Positions 34,077-42,792 of a stretch of DNA of 64,000 nt are shown here, one piece after another. The notes under the pieces were generated by a model, which saw only the letters and a list, made by a program, of their open reading frames with translations, had not been told where the DNA came from and did no database searches. A program made the translations under genes and the position numbers. The stretch covers positions 1 through 64,000 of the forward strand of contig NZ_CAMLSE010000024.1 in the NCBI RefSeq assembly GCF_946482605.1. The letters are read 5' to 3'. The stretch comes from an uncultured Dyadobacter sp. (GTDB taxonomy: Bacteria; Bacteroidota; Bacteroidia; Cytophagales; Spirosomataceae). Numbering within the stretch: the stretch's first letter is position 1; every line of letters starts with the position of its first letter.

Positions 34077-34745
34077 CTATGGTCTCATCGGCTGTACCAG
34101 CAGGTTTTTGGACACCTCGAGACTGATAAACAACGTCTGTCCGGCATTAATCTGTACAGAGGCCGACTTATCATATTCATTGATCTCTTTTACTTCTATC
34201 ACGCAACCCAATGTGATCCCCGACCGGTCGAGGTGCTGCAGGAACGACGGCGCGTGGTCCAGCACACCCATCATCAGCACTTTTTCGCCTACCATGACGT
34301 CGGTCAGAAAACGATAGTCCGGCTCGGTCAGATTGCCTTTTGCATCCGGGATCGGGTCGCCGTGCGGATCGAATTTGGGGTGCCCAAGAAAAGTGTCCAG
34401 CTTTTCAACCAGCACTTCCGAAGGGATATGTTCCAGCTCCTCAGCGATGTCGTGTACCTCGTCCCAGCCGAAACCCAGTTTTTCTACCAAAAACACCTCC
34501 CATAGCCTGTGCTTCCGGATCACCTTGATCGCCACTCTCTCGCCGGCTTCGGTGAGCGTCACCCCCTGGTATTTTTTATAGTGGATCAAACCCTTGTCCG
34601 CCAGCTTGCGCAGCATATCCGTTACGGAGGCGGCGCGCGTGGATGTGCTTTCGGCCAGCGCGTTCGTGCTCACCTCTACCCCGTCCCGTCCGGAAAGTGA
34701 ATGAATGATCTTTAAGTAATTTTCTTCTGTGAAGGAATTCTGCAT
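34077..34745 (-). CDS. DtxR/MntR family metal-dependent transcriptional repressor
   Basis: The 222-residue protein has an N-terminal winged helix (TEENYLKIIHSLSG, TRAASVTDMLRKLADKGLIHYKKYQGVTLTEAG), a dimerisation domain with metal-ligand type residues (HRLWEVFLVEKLGFGWDEVHDIAEELEHIPSE), and a C-terminal SH3/FeoA-like domain (ITLGCVIEVKEINEYDKSASVQI). It is divergent from an Nramp transporter gene with a DtxR-like box in between. It should sense Mn(II) or Fe(II) and repress metal uptake. Metal preference cannot be decided from the sequence alone. Confidence 0.92.
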   Translation of the reverse strand: MQNSFTEENYLKIIHSLSGRDGVEVSTNALAESTSTRAASVTDMLRKLADKGLIHYKKYQGVTLTEAGERVAIKVIRKHRLWEVFLVEKLGFGWDEVHDIAEELEHIPSEVLVEKLDTFLGHPKFDPHGDPIPDAKGNLTEPDYRFLTDVMVGEKVLMMGVLDHAPSFLQHLDRSGITLGCVIEVKEINEYDKSASVQINAGQTLFISLEVSKNLLVQPMRP

Positions 34746-34816
34746 TGCTATTAAGCCCCGGTTACCAGTCTTTGATATCTGGCAAAAGTACGACTTCCAA
34801 TTCGGAAAATAAAAAA

Positions 34817-34832
34817 TTTAGACTAACCTAAA
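34817..34832 (+). promoter_or_regulatory. DtxR/MntR-like operator in the mntH promoter
   Basis: TTTAGACTAACCTAAA is an imperfect palindrome (12 of 16 positions symmetrical) close to the known DtxR-family consensus. It ends 19 bases before the -7 element, so bound repressor would cover the -33 region. Related TTTAGACT boxes precede the PepSY and TonB receptor genes. Confidence 0.7.
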
Positions 34833-34851
34833 AATATATTAAGAATTTCCT

Positions 34852-34859
34852 TATCTTTG
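34852..34859 (+). promoter_or_regulatory. -7 promoter element of mntH
   Basis: TATCTTTG matches TAnnTTTG. Transcription would start around 34867, leaving about 33 bases of leader before the ATG at 34900. No clean -33 TTG is present. Confidence 0.55.
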
Positions 34860-34899
34860 TTTTCAGCAAACTAAATTGTTTATTTCGGAGACACAGGAA

Positions 34900-36252
34900 A
34901 TGATTGACGATTTAAAGATAAATAGATCCTTGCAAGAGAAAATTTCAGATGAAGGCCACCAACTCCGGTCGCTTTCGGAAGTTCACTCCTCGATTTCAGT
35001 ACCTGAAGGAGCTGGTTTCTGGAAAAAACTGGCCGCATTTACCGGCCCCGGCCTGATGGTCGCGGTTGGTTATATCGATCCGGGCAACTGGGCAACAGAC
35101 ATTGAAGGTGGCTCCCGCTTCGGATATACACTACTCTCCGTAATCCTGATATCCAATCTATTCGCGATGCTTTTACAGCATTTGTCGCTCAAACTGGGCA
35201 TCGCATCCGGTCGCGACCTGGCACAAGCCTGCCGCGATTATTATTCCCGCCCCGTTTCGTTTGTGCTGTGGATACTTTCAGAAATCGCTATTGCAGCCAC
35301 CGATCTGGCGGAGGTCATTGGATCAGCCATTGCTCTGAACCTTCTTTTTGGTTTGCCGTTACCCATTGGTGTCCTGTTCACCGCCTTCGATGTGCTGGTG
35401 GTGTTATATTTTCAACAAAAGGGTTTCCGCATCATTGAAAGTATCGTTGCAGGGCTAATGAGCCTTATCCTGCTCAGTTTCATATATGAAATGATCGTTT
35501 CGCAACCCTCATTATCAGGTATCGCGGGTGGCCTGCTGCCTAAAAAGGAGATCGTAACCAACCCGGGGATGCTTTACATTGCTATCGGTATTCTGGGTGC
35601 TACGGTAATGCCCCATAACCTGTACCTGCATTCCAGCATTGTACAAACGCGTAATTTTAAAAAAGACGAGGAGGGAAAACGCTCAGCCATTCGCTTCGCT
35701 ACCATCGATTCGACGGTATCCCTTGCGCTGGCATTTTTTATCAATGCCTCCATCCTGATCCTGGCCGCGTCGGCATTCCATGCCAACGGCCATTTTGAAA
35801 TTGCCGACATTACCGACGCCTATCATTTGCTGGACCCTGTTCTCGGAGTAAGTCTGGCGGGTATCTTCTTCGCATTGGCTTTGCTGGCTTCCGGACAGAG
35901 CTCTACCCTCACCGGTACGCTTGCCGGACAGATCGTCATGGAGGGATTTCTGAACATTCGTCTGAAACCATGGGTACGCCGCCTGCTGACCCGCGGTATC
36001 GCCATTATCCCTGCGTTGATCATCTCTTACCTTTACGGTGAACGGGGTACGGCGGAGCTGCTGGTTTTCAGCCAGGTCATCCTGTCGTTACAATTGAGTT
36101 TCGCAGTAGTACCGCTGGTGTTTTTCACTTCCAATAGCCAAATCATGGGACGTTTTGCCAACTCCCGCCCCCTCACCATGCTGAGCTGGACCATTGCATT
36201 GATTATTATGGGACTAAACGGCTACCTGCTTTACAATACCTTCACAGGTTAA
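34900..36252 (+). CDS. mntH: Nramp family Mn(II)/Fe(II) transporter
   Basis: The 450-residue product has eleven or so membrane helices. The Nramp metal-site motifs are intact: YIDPGNWATD in helix 1 (Asp and Asn) and VMPHNLYLHSS in helix 6 (Met and His). I use the ATG at 34900, preceded by CAGGAA; an in-frame TTG at 34876 is too close to the predicted transcript start. The transporter imports Mn(II) and probably Fe(II) by proton symport at the inner membrane. It lies divergent from its likely repressor and carries a DtxR-like box in its promoter. kup follows after 87 bases. Confidence 0.93.
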   Translation: MIDDLKINRSLQEKISDEGHQLRSLSEVHSSISVPEGAGFWKKLAAFTGPGLMVAVGYIDPGNWATDIEGGSRFGYTLLSVILISNLFAMLLQHLSLKLGIASGRDLAQACRDYYSRPVSFVLWILSEIAIAATDLAEVIGSAIALNLLFGLPLPIGVLFTAFDVLVVLYFQQKGFRIIESIVAGLMSLILLSFIYEMIVSQPSLSGIAGGLLPKKEIVTNPGMLYIAIGILGATVMPHNLYLHSSIVQTRNFKKDEEGKRSAIRFATIDSTVSLALAFFINASILILAASAFHANGHFEIADITDAYHLLDPVLGVSLAGIFFALALLASGQSSTLTGTLAGQIVMEGFLNIRLKPWVRRLLTRGIAIIPALIISYLYGERGTAELLVFSQVILSLQLSFAVVPLVFFTSNSQIMGRFANSRPLTMLSWTIALIIMGLNGYLLYNTFTG

Positions 36253-36339
36253 GCACCACTCAACAAATTAAATTTCGATTTCTTAATATCTTCTTTGCAA
36301 GCGGTTTCCTAACTTTCGCCGTTTTCTCAAAATAGGTGG

Positions 36340-38286
36340 ATGGAATCAAAACACAAAGTTGACAAGGTAACGGCAGCCGGCTTGCTGGTAGCGTTCGGTA
36401 TTATATACGGAGACATCGGTACGTCACCACTCTATGTAATGCAGGCCATTATCATGAATGAGGTCATTACCGAAGAAATTATCTACGGGGCTATCTCCTG
36501 CATTTTCTGGACGCTGACACTCCAGACCACCATCAAATACGTGATCCTGATCCTCCGGGCCGACAACCGCGGCGAGGGAGGTATTTTCGCATTGTACGCG
36601 CTCGTCCGAAAGCATGCCAAGTGGCTGACCGTCCCCGCTGTGATCGGCGGAAGTACATTGCTGGCCGACGGGGTTATCACCCCTCCCATTTCGGTTTCTT
36701 CCGCTGTCGAAGGTTTACAACTATTATACCCTAATATCCAGACGGTTCCGATCGTCATCGCAATCCTGACGATGATCTTTGTCATCCAGGCATTTGGTAC
36801 CAAAGTAGTAGGCCGTGCCTTTGGCCCGCTGATGGTCACCTGGTTTGTGATGCTCGGCTTGCTGGGTCTGAACCAGATCAAGGATCATCCCGAGATCCTG
36901 AGGGCGCTCAATCCGATGTATGGATATGACCTGCTTACCAAACATCCGGGCGGCTTCTGGATGCTGGGCGCCGTGTTCCTCTGTACCACCGGGGCCGAGG
37001 CGCTGTATTCCGATCTGGGCCATTGCGGCCGCGAGAACATCCGCATCAGCTGGATTTTTGTCAAAATATGCCTTCTCCTGAATTACTTCGGCCAGGGTGC
37101 TTGGTTGCTTACCGAAATGGGCAATCTGCTGGATGCCCGTAAGCCTTTCTACGAAATCATGCCCGAATGGTGGCTGCTCCCGGGCGTCGTCATCGCCACG
37201 CTTGCCGCCATTATCGCCAGCCAGGCTGTTATTACAGGCTCCTTCACATTAATTTCCGAGGCGATCCGTCTGAATTTCTGGCCCAAAGTACGGCTCATTT
37301 ACCCGAGCGACCAGAAAGGGCAATTGTATGTCCCGAGCATCAACTGGCTGCTGTGGCTTGGCTGCTGCGGCGTAGTGCTATTCTTCCGCAAATCATCGAA
37401 TATGGAAGCGGCTTACGGGCTCGCCATCACCCTCACGATGATTATGACCACGATCCTTTTCTCCTACTATCTGTATGTAAAACGGGTTAACCTCTGGATC
37501 GTGATCGTGTTCATGCTGCTATACCTCTTTATCGAAGGTATGTTCCTCGGCGCCAATCTCTTGAAATTCACTCATGGAGGCTGGTTCACGATTATGGTCG
37601 GAACGATTGTGGCAGGACTGATGGCAGTGTGGCTGAAAGCATTTTATATCAAACTGCGTCTTACGGAATACACCAAACTAGAAACCTATCTCCCCGCTCT
37701 TCACGAGCTCAGCCGCGATATCAGCATCCCGAAGTACACGACACACCTCGTGTTCATGACCAATGCGTCCCGCGCTACGGAGATCGAAACCAAAGTCATC
37801 TACTCGATTTTCCAGAAACGGCCGAAACGAGCAGACGTATACTGGTTCATCCACGTCGATATCATGGATGATCCTTACACGATGGAGTATAAAGTACTGT
37901 CCGACGAGGACAATCACGATAATGTGATCAAGATCAACTTCCGGCTTGGTTTCCGGGTCGACCAGCGCATTAACATGTTTTTCCGCAAAGTGGTGGAGGA
38001 CATGGTGCTGAACAAGGAAGTGGACATTACCAGCCGCTACGAATCCCTGAGCAAGCAGAACATCACCGGAGACTTCCGTTTTGTAGTACTCGAAAGGTTC
38101 CTGTCTTTTGAAAACGACCTACCGTTCCTGGAACAGCTCGTAATGAAGACTTACTTCTTTGTGAAAGACTTCACGACACCGGAAGATAAATGGTTCGGCC
38201 TGGACAGCAGCTCCGTCAAAATCGAGAAGGTACCGCTCATTATCAGGCCGGTCGAGAATGTCAAACTGAGACGGGTATTCTCCTAA
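36340..38286 (+). CDS. kup: Low-affinity potassium uptake protein, Kup family
   Basis: The 648-residue product has twelve hydrophobic segments in the first 430 residues and a cytoplasmic C-terminus. Kup signatures are clear: GIIYGDIGTSPLYVMQAI in helix 1, LRADNRGEGGIFALYAL, LADGVITPPISV and CTTGAEALYSDLGHCG. It takes up K+ with protons. Length is standard for the family. It may be co-transcribed with mntH but no overlap or hairpin proves this. A terminator follows the stop. Confidence 0.95.
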   Translation: MESKHKVDKVTAAGLLVAFGIIYGDIGTSPLYVMQAIIMNEVITEEIIYGAISCIFWTLTLQTTIKYVILILRADNRGEGGIFALYALVRKHAKWLTVPAVIGGSTLLADGVITPPISVSSAVEGLQLLYPNIQTVPIVIAILTMIFVIQAFGTKVVGRAFGPLMVTWFVMLGLLGLNQIKDHPEILRALNPMYGYDLLTKHPGGFWMLGAVFLCTTGAEALYSDLGHCGRENIRISWIFVKICLLLNYFGQGAWLLTEMGNLLDARKPFYEIMPEWWLLPGVVIATLAAIIASQAVITGSFTLISEAIRLNFWPKVRLIYPSDQKGQLYVPSINWLLWLGCCGVVLFFRKSSNMEAAYGLAITLTMIMTTILFSYYLYVKRVNLWIVIVFMLLYLFIEGMFLGANLLKFTHGGWFTIMVGTIVAGLMAVWLKAFYIKLRLTEYTKLETYLPALHELSRDISIPKYTTHLVFMTNASRATEIETKVIYSIFQKRPKRADVYWFIHVDIMDDPYTMEYKVLSDEDNHDNVIKINFRLGFRVDQRINMFFRKVVEDMVLNKEVDITSRYESLSKQNITGDFRFVVLERFLSFENDLPFLEQLVMKTYFFVKDFTTPEDKWFGLDSSSVKIEKVPLIIRPVENVKLRRVFS

Positions 38287-38300
38287 TCTCTCAAAGCTTC

Positions 38301-38344
38301 AAAGGATCAATTCCGGCAAATAATAAGGCCAGAATTGATCCTTT
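38301..38344 (+). terminator. Bidirectional terminator between kup and the phosphoribosyltransferase gene
   Basis: AAAGGATCAATTC (38301-38313) and GAATTGATCCTTT (38332-38344) pair perfectly over 13 bp, with a T-run to 38346 on the plus strand. It lies between the convergent stops at 38286 and 38357. Confidence 0.9.
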
Positions 38345-38356
38345 TTATTTAAACCA

Positions 38357-38875
38357 TTACTTCAAATAAACGCCTTCTTCCTCCGCGCGGCTCAGAACAA
38401 CTTCCACTTTTTCGCTAAGCGTCGTGCTGAGTGAGTAACCCACGTAATCGGCATGAATGGGGAATTTGTGATGGCTTCGGTCGACGATCACGGCCACCTG
38501 TACCTTTTTCATGGGTACTTTCAGAAATGGCTCCAATGCGAACGCGAGTGTCCGGCCTGTGTTGAGAACGTCATCGGCAACGATCACGACCTGATTTTCC
38601 ACGTTGAGTTCGCGGTCAAAAAGGATCGGGCTTTGCTCATGTATGTTTTTGTCAAACCGCAATTCGATCAGTTGAACATCCAGGGGTGATATTTCCACCA
38701 ACTCTCCGGCCAATCGTTTGGCAAAAGCATATCCCTCACCCGCTATTCCGGCGATAATAATGCCTTTTTCCTCAAAATTCTGTTCATATATCTCGAAAGC
38801 GATCCGGCGTATTTTCTGGCCCGTATGATGCGCGCTCAGAATCTGACGTCTGGATACCGTGCTATTTTCAGTCAT
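38357..38875 (-). CDS. Phosphoribosyltransferase family protein (PyrR-like)
   Basis: The 172-residue product has the PRTase fold with the PRPP-binding motif VVIVADDVLNTGRTLAFAL. GIAGEGYAFAKRLAGEL supplies the second loop and the C-terminal FPIHADYVGYSLSTTLSEKVEVVL resembles PyrR. PyrR proteins bind uracil or UMP and may regulate pyr mRNA; no pyr gene lies nearby. Enzymatic uracil phosphoribosyltransferase activity is possible. Confidence 0.85.
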   Translation of the reverse strand: MTENSTVSRRQILSAHHTGQKIRRIAFEIYEQNFEEKGIIIAGIAGEGYAFAKRLAGELVEISPLDVQLIELRFDKNIHEQSPILFDRELNVENQVVIVADDVLNTGRTLAFALEPFLKVPMKKVQVAVIVDRSHHKFPIHADYVGYSLSTTLSEKVEVVLSRAEEEGVYLK

Positions 38876-38936
38876 TGCAGGGATTAATTGGTTAAAATCT
38901 TAGCAGCGGTAAAAATAGCAAATACATATTACCACT

Positions 38937-39641
38937 TCATAAAGCGGCGAAATTCTTTAACCAATTGGCGAACGTCAGTTCATGCAGCGGGAGTTCCAGG
39001 CTCACAATCCCCATAGCTACCTTCGATACTCCGATACGCTCCGTCCGGATCTCCATCAGCGCCTTTTCATAAGGTTTGGGAAACTCCGGATGTGCCTGAA
39101 TTCCGATCATATGGTCGCCCACGCGGAACATACCGATCGGGCAATCCTGCGTTTCGGCGAGAAGTGTACTGTCCGGCGGCATTTCCATTACCTGATCCTG
39201 GCACATCATCAGCAGATTAAAGGACGATCTGGCCGGTAACATCCACTCTTCATGGCTCAGTACCTGGAAATTATGCACTCCTACACACCAGCCAACCGCA
39301 GATTTCTCCACCTTGCCGCCCAATGCTTCGGCCAGCAACTGATGCCCGAAGCAAATGCCCAGGTATTTTTTTCCCGAACCATAAATTTCCCTTACAAATA
39401 CTTTGAGGCGTTCAATCCAGGCCGCATCGTCATAAACAGACGACTTTGAACCGGTACAAACGTACACATCGCATTCATTCCCGGACTCCGGAAAATGCCC
39501 GTTGCATACATCATAGAAGACAAACTCCCAATCCGGGGCTACCTGAGAAAACAATGCGGGAAACATCTCGCGATAATCACCCGCTATAGGCATCAGTTCA
39601 TCACGTACATGGTCGCATTCCAGCAGTCCTACTTTTGTCAT
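38937..39641 (-). CDS. Class I glutamine amidotransferase domain protein
   Basis: The 234-residue protein has the GATase1 triad: Cys in YLGICFGHQLLAEALGG (nucleophile elbow) and His-Glu in IGIQAHPEFP. VCTGSKSSVYDD lies where GMP-synthase-like GATases have the oxyanion loop. It resembles the stand-alone GMP-synthase-like group rather than PuuD. It is located downstream of Uma2 and ALDH genes in the same direction, ending a cluster with a glutamine-synthetase-family enzyme; it may hydrolyse a gamma-glutamyl amide. This role is inferred. Confidence 0.85.
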   Translation of the reverse strand: MTKVGLLECDHVRDELMPIAGDYREMFPALFSQVAPDWEFVFYDVCNGHFPESGNECDVYVCTGSKSSVYDDAAWIERLKVFVREIYGSGKKYLGICFGHQLLAEALGGKVEKSAVGWCVGVHNFQVLSHEEWMLPARSSFNLLMMCQDQVMEMPPDSTLLAETQDCPIGMFRVGDHMIGIQAHPEFPKPYEKALMEIRTERIGVSKVAMGIVSLELPLHELTFANWLKNFAAL

Positions 39642-39651
39642 TTCTATCTAC

Positions 39652-40242
39652 TTACTTTTTATCAAAAAGCTGGTTCAATTCGATGGTAAATTCAGGCAAT
39701 GTGACCGAAGTCAGAGCATTCCCGACGGTAAATGGTTTTAAGCCAATGTATTTCGCTTCATCATCCAGCACATATACAAACACCACTTCATCATTCGGTT
39801 CTACCAGCCAGTATTCCTTTACGCCAGACTCTTCGTACACGTCGAATTTGTCATTCATTTCCTTTCTCGTGTTACCCGGAGAAAGTATTTCAACGATCCA
39901 GTCGGGCGCGCCGAGGCAGCCTTTTTCATCGATTTTCGTCGGGTCGCAGACCACCGAAATGTCTGGCTGGACAACCGTGAGAATTTCTTTGTCAGATTTT
40001 ACATCAAACCTCGGAAGCCGCACGTCAAATGGAGCTGCAAAGACCTGACAATCCCTGTTTTTAAGCAACTGCCATATTTCAGACGAAAGCCGCATTGATA
40101 TCTTTTGATGTCGCGTAGCAGGTGCGGGCGACATTTTGAAGATTTTGCCTTTAATCAATTCAAGACGCTCTTCAAACTGCCATTTCAGATAATCGGCATA
40201 GGTATACGTGCCATTCAAATCCAGTGTGTCGATGCTATTCAT
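39652..40242 (-). CDS. Uma2 family (DUF820) putative restriction endonuclease-like protein
   Basis: The 196-residue product has the Uma2 layout of the PD-(D/E)XK fold: LELIKGKIFKMSPAPATRHQKISMRLSSEIW, the acidic residue in VQPDISVVCDP, then the catalytic-like CLGAPDWIVEILSPGNT and KEMNDKFDVYEESGVKEYWLVEP. The Asp...Glu-X-Leu series is present. Function of the family is unsettled; it is abundant in cyanobacteria and Bacteroidota. It lies between the GATase and ALDH genes and is likely an insertion into that operon. Confidence 0.88.
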   Translation of the reverse strand: MNSIDTLDLNGTYTYADYLKWQFEERLELIKGKIFKMSPAPATRHQKISMRLSSEIWQLLKNRDCQVFAAPFDVRLPRFDVKSDKEILTVVQPDISVVCDPTKIDEKGCLGAPDWIVEILSPGNTRKEMNDKFDVYEESGVKEYWLVEPNDEVVFVYVLDDEAKYIGLKPFTVGNALTSVTLPEFTIELNQLFDKK

Positions 40243-40289
40243 GTCTCAATTTGAGTGATTTCAGATTAAAGATAGGCTATCAAACCAAG

Positions 40290-41675
40290 CTACCCTATTT
40301 TCAAATGGAAAGATTTCGGCCTTGTTAATGCCTCGTAACCGACCGTCGAAAGCGTGCAACCGCGGCCGGAATTCTTTACACCTGTCCAGGCTAATGCAGG
40401 ATCAAGGTAATCGCAGCGGTTCATAAACCAGGTCCCGGTTTCCACCTGTTCCCCGATCTGCAACGCCGCATCGACATCCGACGTCCAAATTGACGCGGTA
40501 AGGCCATACTGGCTGTCGTTCATGAGTTTAATCGCCTCTTCGTCGCCTGAAACCGGCATGATTCCAACCACAGGCGCAAAAGTTTCCTCGGTCATGATGT
40601 CCATCGAATGGCTCACATTCACCAGTACCTGCGGAGCCAGATAGGGCGTTCCCGACTGATGTGCAGGGAACAATGCAGGGTCGATCAACGCGGTTGCGCC
40701 GTTTGCGACGGCTTCGTCGATCTGTTTTTGTGCAAAGTCAGCTGCCGATGTCCTGACCATCGGTCCTAAGGTCGTTTCGGGGTCCCGTGGATCGCCCAGC
40801 ACATAGGTTTTTGTCAATTCTTCAAACCCTTTGACAAACTCGTCAAATATATCCTGGTGGACATAAATGCGCTCGATCCCGCAACACGACTGGCCTGAAT
40901 TGAAGAACGAACCATCAACCAGATTTTCAACCGCATCGGCCAGATTTGCGTCTGCCCGCACGTAAGCGGGATCCTTACCACCCAGTTCGAGCCCACCGAC
41001 GATAAATCGCTCGTTGATGGCCTTCTGTACCGCATGGCCGCCTTCCACCGAGCCGGTAAAAGCAACGTAGTCAACCCGGGTGTCGCCGATTACCTGTGCA
41101 ACCTGATCGTGGCTCAAATGCAAATATTGGAATACACCTTCGGGTAAACCTGCATATGCAAATGCAGCGGCATACCGCTCTGCGCAAAGCGGGGTCTGCT
41201 GCGCATGCTTCAACAGCACCACGTTCCCTGACATAATCGCCGGAATAACCGAGTTCACGGATGTCAAATAGGGATAATTCCAAGGCGCGACGACGAAAAC
41301 TACTCCCAGTGCTTCTCTTTTCACAAATCTTCTGAAACCCGGAATTTCATCTACCTCCACATCGGCCAGCGCCTTTTGAGCCACCGAAATCATATAGTTA
41401 GCCCTTTCCTGAAAACCGCGACGGATTTCGTTCGCCGTATATCGGACGGGGCGCCCCATTTGCCAGGTCAGTTCCAGACCGATCTCTTCGGCATGGATCA
41501 GGAAATACTCCACAGCTTTGCGGCATATCGCTTCGCGCTCGGCCAGTGTTGTTTTTTTCCACTCTTTTTGCGCTGCAACCGCTTTTTCCAAAGCAGCTTC
41601 AACAGTTGCCGGGCTTGCCAATTCGCGCTCCACATACACTGAGCCGTCGATCGGGCTTATCGTTTTTTGAATCAT
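40290..41675 (-). CDS. Aldehyde dehydrogenase family protein
   Basis: The 461-residue enzyme has the ALDH fold: VVAPWNYPYLTSVNSVIPAIMSGNVVLLKHA (cofactor site), GGLELGGKDPAYV with the general-base Glu, and FFNSGQSCCGIERIYV with the nucleophile Cys in GQSC. VLVNVSHSMDIMTEETFAPVVGI and WFMNRCDYLDPALAWTGVKNSGRG at the C-terminus are standard. It oxidises an aldehyde with NAD(P)+. Next to a GS-family and SDR gene it could act on an aminoaldehyde; this is inferred from the layout. Confidence 0.93.
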   Translation of the reverse strand: MIQKTISPIDGSVYVERELASPATVEAALEKAVAAQKEWKKTTLAEREAICRKAVEYFLIHAEEIGLELTWQMGRPVRYTANEIRRGFQERANYMISVAQKALADVEVDEIPGFRRFVKREALGVVFVVAPWNYPYLTSVNSVIPAIMSGNVVLLKHAQQTPLCAERYAAAFAYAGLPEGVFQYLHLSHDQVAQVIGDTRVDYVAFTGSVEGGHAVQKAINERFIVGGLELGGKDPAYVRADANLADAVENLVDGSFFNSGQSCCGIERIYVHQDIFDEFVKGFEELTKTYVLGDPRDPETTLGPMVRTSAADFAQKQIDEAVANGATALIDPALFPAHQSGTPYLAPQVLVNVSHSMDIMTEETFAPVVGIMPVSGDEEAIKLMNDSQYGLTASIWTSDVDAALQIGEQVETGTWFMNRCDYLDPALAWTGVKNSGRGCTLSTVGYEALTRPKSFHLKIG

Positions 41676-41680
41676 TTTTT

Positions 41681-41779
41681 GAAAGGAGAAAAGGAGGAAA
41701 GGGAGAATGGAGAAAAGGGAGCCGGAACCGAGAAACGGCTTCCATCCTCCCCTCCTCCATTGTCCTTCCTCCCATTTTA
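41681..41779. repeat. Polypurine/polypyrimidine imperfect inverted repeat between ALDH and SDR genes
   Basis: A G/A-only tract (about 41681-41720, AAGGAGGAAAGGGAGAATGG and more) faces a C/T-rich tract (about 41742-41779, ending TTCCTCCCATTTTA). The two can fold imperfectly on each other. It fills the 101 bases between the SDR stop and the ALDH start. A similar smaller element is behind the carbonic anhydrase gene (48133-48184). Confidence 0.6.
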
Positions 41780-42550
41780 AATAGGTGTTACATAAGCGGA
41801 AGTGATACCGCCATCGACCAGGAAGTCGGTGCCGGTCACAAACGATGCCTCATCGGATGCCAGGAACAGGGCGGCGTAGGCCATTTCTTTGGCCTCACCG
41901 AAACGCCCCATCGGGATATGGACGAGCCTGCGCTGTTTTTTTTCTTCCGTGTTCAAAAACTTCATCAGCAACTCCGTGCGCAACGGGCCCGGACATAATG
42001 CATTCACACGGATGTTCTCACGTGCGTGGATGACCGCCAGTTCACGGGTCAGCGCGAGCACGGCGCCTTTACTGGCGGTGTATGCCACTTGCGGGGTAGC
42101 GGCTCCCAAAATCGCTACGAAAGATGCAGTATTGATGATCGATCCGCCTCCTGCACGCTGCAGTGCCGGTATACCATATTTACAGCCCAGAAATACACCC
42201 TTCGCATTGATGTTCATCGTCAGGTCCCAGATCGACTCTTCGGTAGTCATCGCATTGTCGTCGTCGCTGTGCATAATGCCCGCATTGTTGAAGATGATGT
42301 TCAGTTTCCCGAATCTCTCTTCGGCAAATGCGACGGCAGCCTCACAGTCGGCGGCTTTGGAGACATCCGAATGCAGGAAGAAAGCTTCTCCCCCGTTTTT
42401 TACAATTTCATCCGCAGTTTCCTGACCAGCGGCATCGTTCACATCGGTCACCACGATTTTGGCACCTTCTTTGGCAAACAGGACAGCGGTTTCTCGGCCG
42501 ATACCGCCACTTCCGCCGGTGATCAGGGCTACTTTATTCTCTAAACGCAT
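41777..42550 (-). CDS. Short-chain dehydrogenase/reductase (glucose 1-dehydrogenase-like)
   Basis: The 257-residue protein is a classical SDR: cofactor motif ITGGSGGIGRE, NNAGIMHSD, catalytic Ser and Tyr-X3-Lys in SFVAILGAATPQVAYTASKG, and a C-terminal GTDFLVDGGITSAY. VVTDVND after the second strand with an Asp suggests NAD(H). It follows the GS gene by 242 bases on the same strand. Substrate is unknown; an alcohol in the same amine or sugar pathway is possible. Confidence 0.92.
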   Translation of the reverse strand: MRLENKVALITGGSGGIGRETAVLFAKEGAKIVVTDVNDAAGQETADEIVKNGGEAFFLHSDVSKAADCEAAVAFAEERFGKLNIIFNNAGIMHSDDDNAMTTEESIWDLTMNINAKGVFLGCKYGIPALQRAGGGSIINTASFVAILGAATPQVAYTASKGAVLALTRELAVIHARENIRVNALCPGPLRTELLMKFLNTEEKKQRRLVHIPMGRFGEAKEMAYAALFLASDEASFVTGTDFLVDGGITSAYVTPI

Positions 42551-42757
42551 TGGGTTGGTTGGTTATATATTTTGATAGTAATTGAGTATTTCAAATTCGA
42601 AATCCGGCAATCAATTTGGATGCATCCGGTTATATATATTTGACCTTTGCAGCATATCCGTTCGAATTACAAAAAAACAGATTGCATAGGCTATCGCAGG
42701 CCAAAAGTTTTCCGATATCAGGAGGCATTCGTCGTTTTAATATGCGCTTTTTACAAA

Positions 42758-42773
42758 CAGGAGGCCCCTCCTG
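42758..42773 (-). terminator. Small GC-rich hairpin after the glutamine-synthetase-family gene
   Basis: CAGGAG/CTCCTG around a GCCC loop, 20 bases past the stop at 42793 on the minus strand, followed by TTTGT. The U-run is short, so termination is only probable. The remaining space up to 42550 shows no gene; a TATATTTG at 42635 on the plus strand precedes nothing. Confidence 0.4.
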
Positions 42774-42792
42774 CACCCGGAACCGCCATCCA

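Noticed and set aside
42635..42642. A perfect TATATTTG -7 element on the plus strand
   Set aside because: No plus-strand gene follows, and the upstream TTTG is at only 16 bases; chance in an AT-rich spacer is likely.
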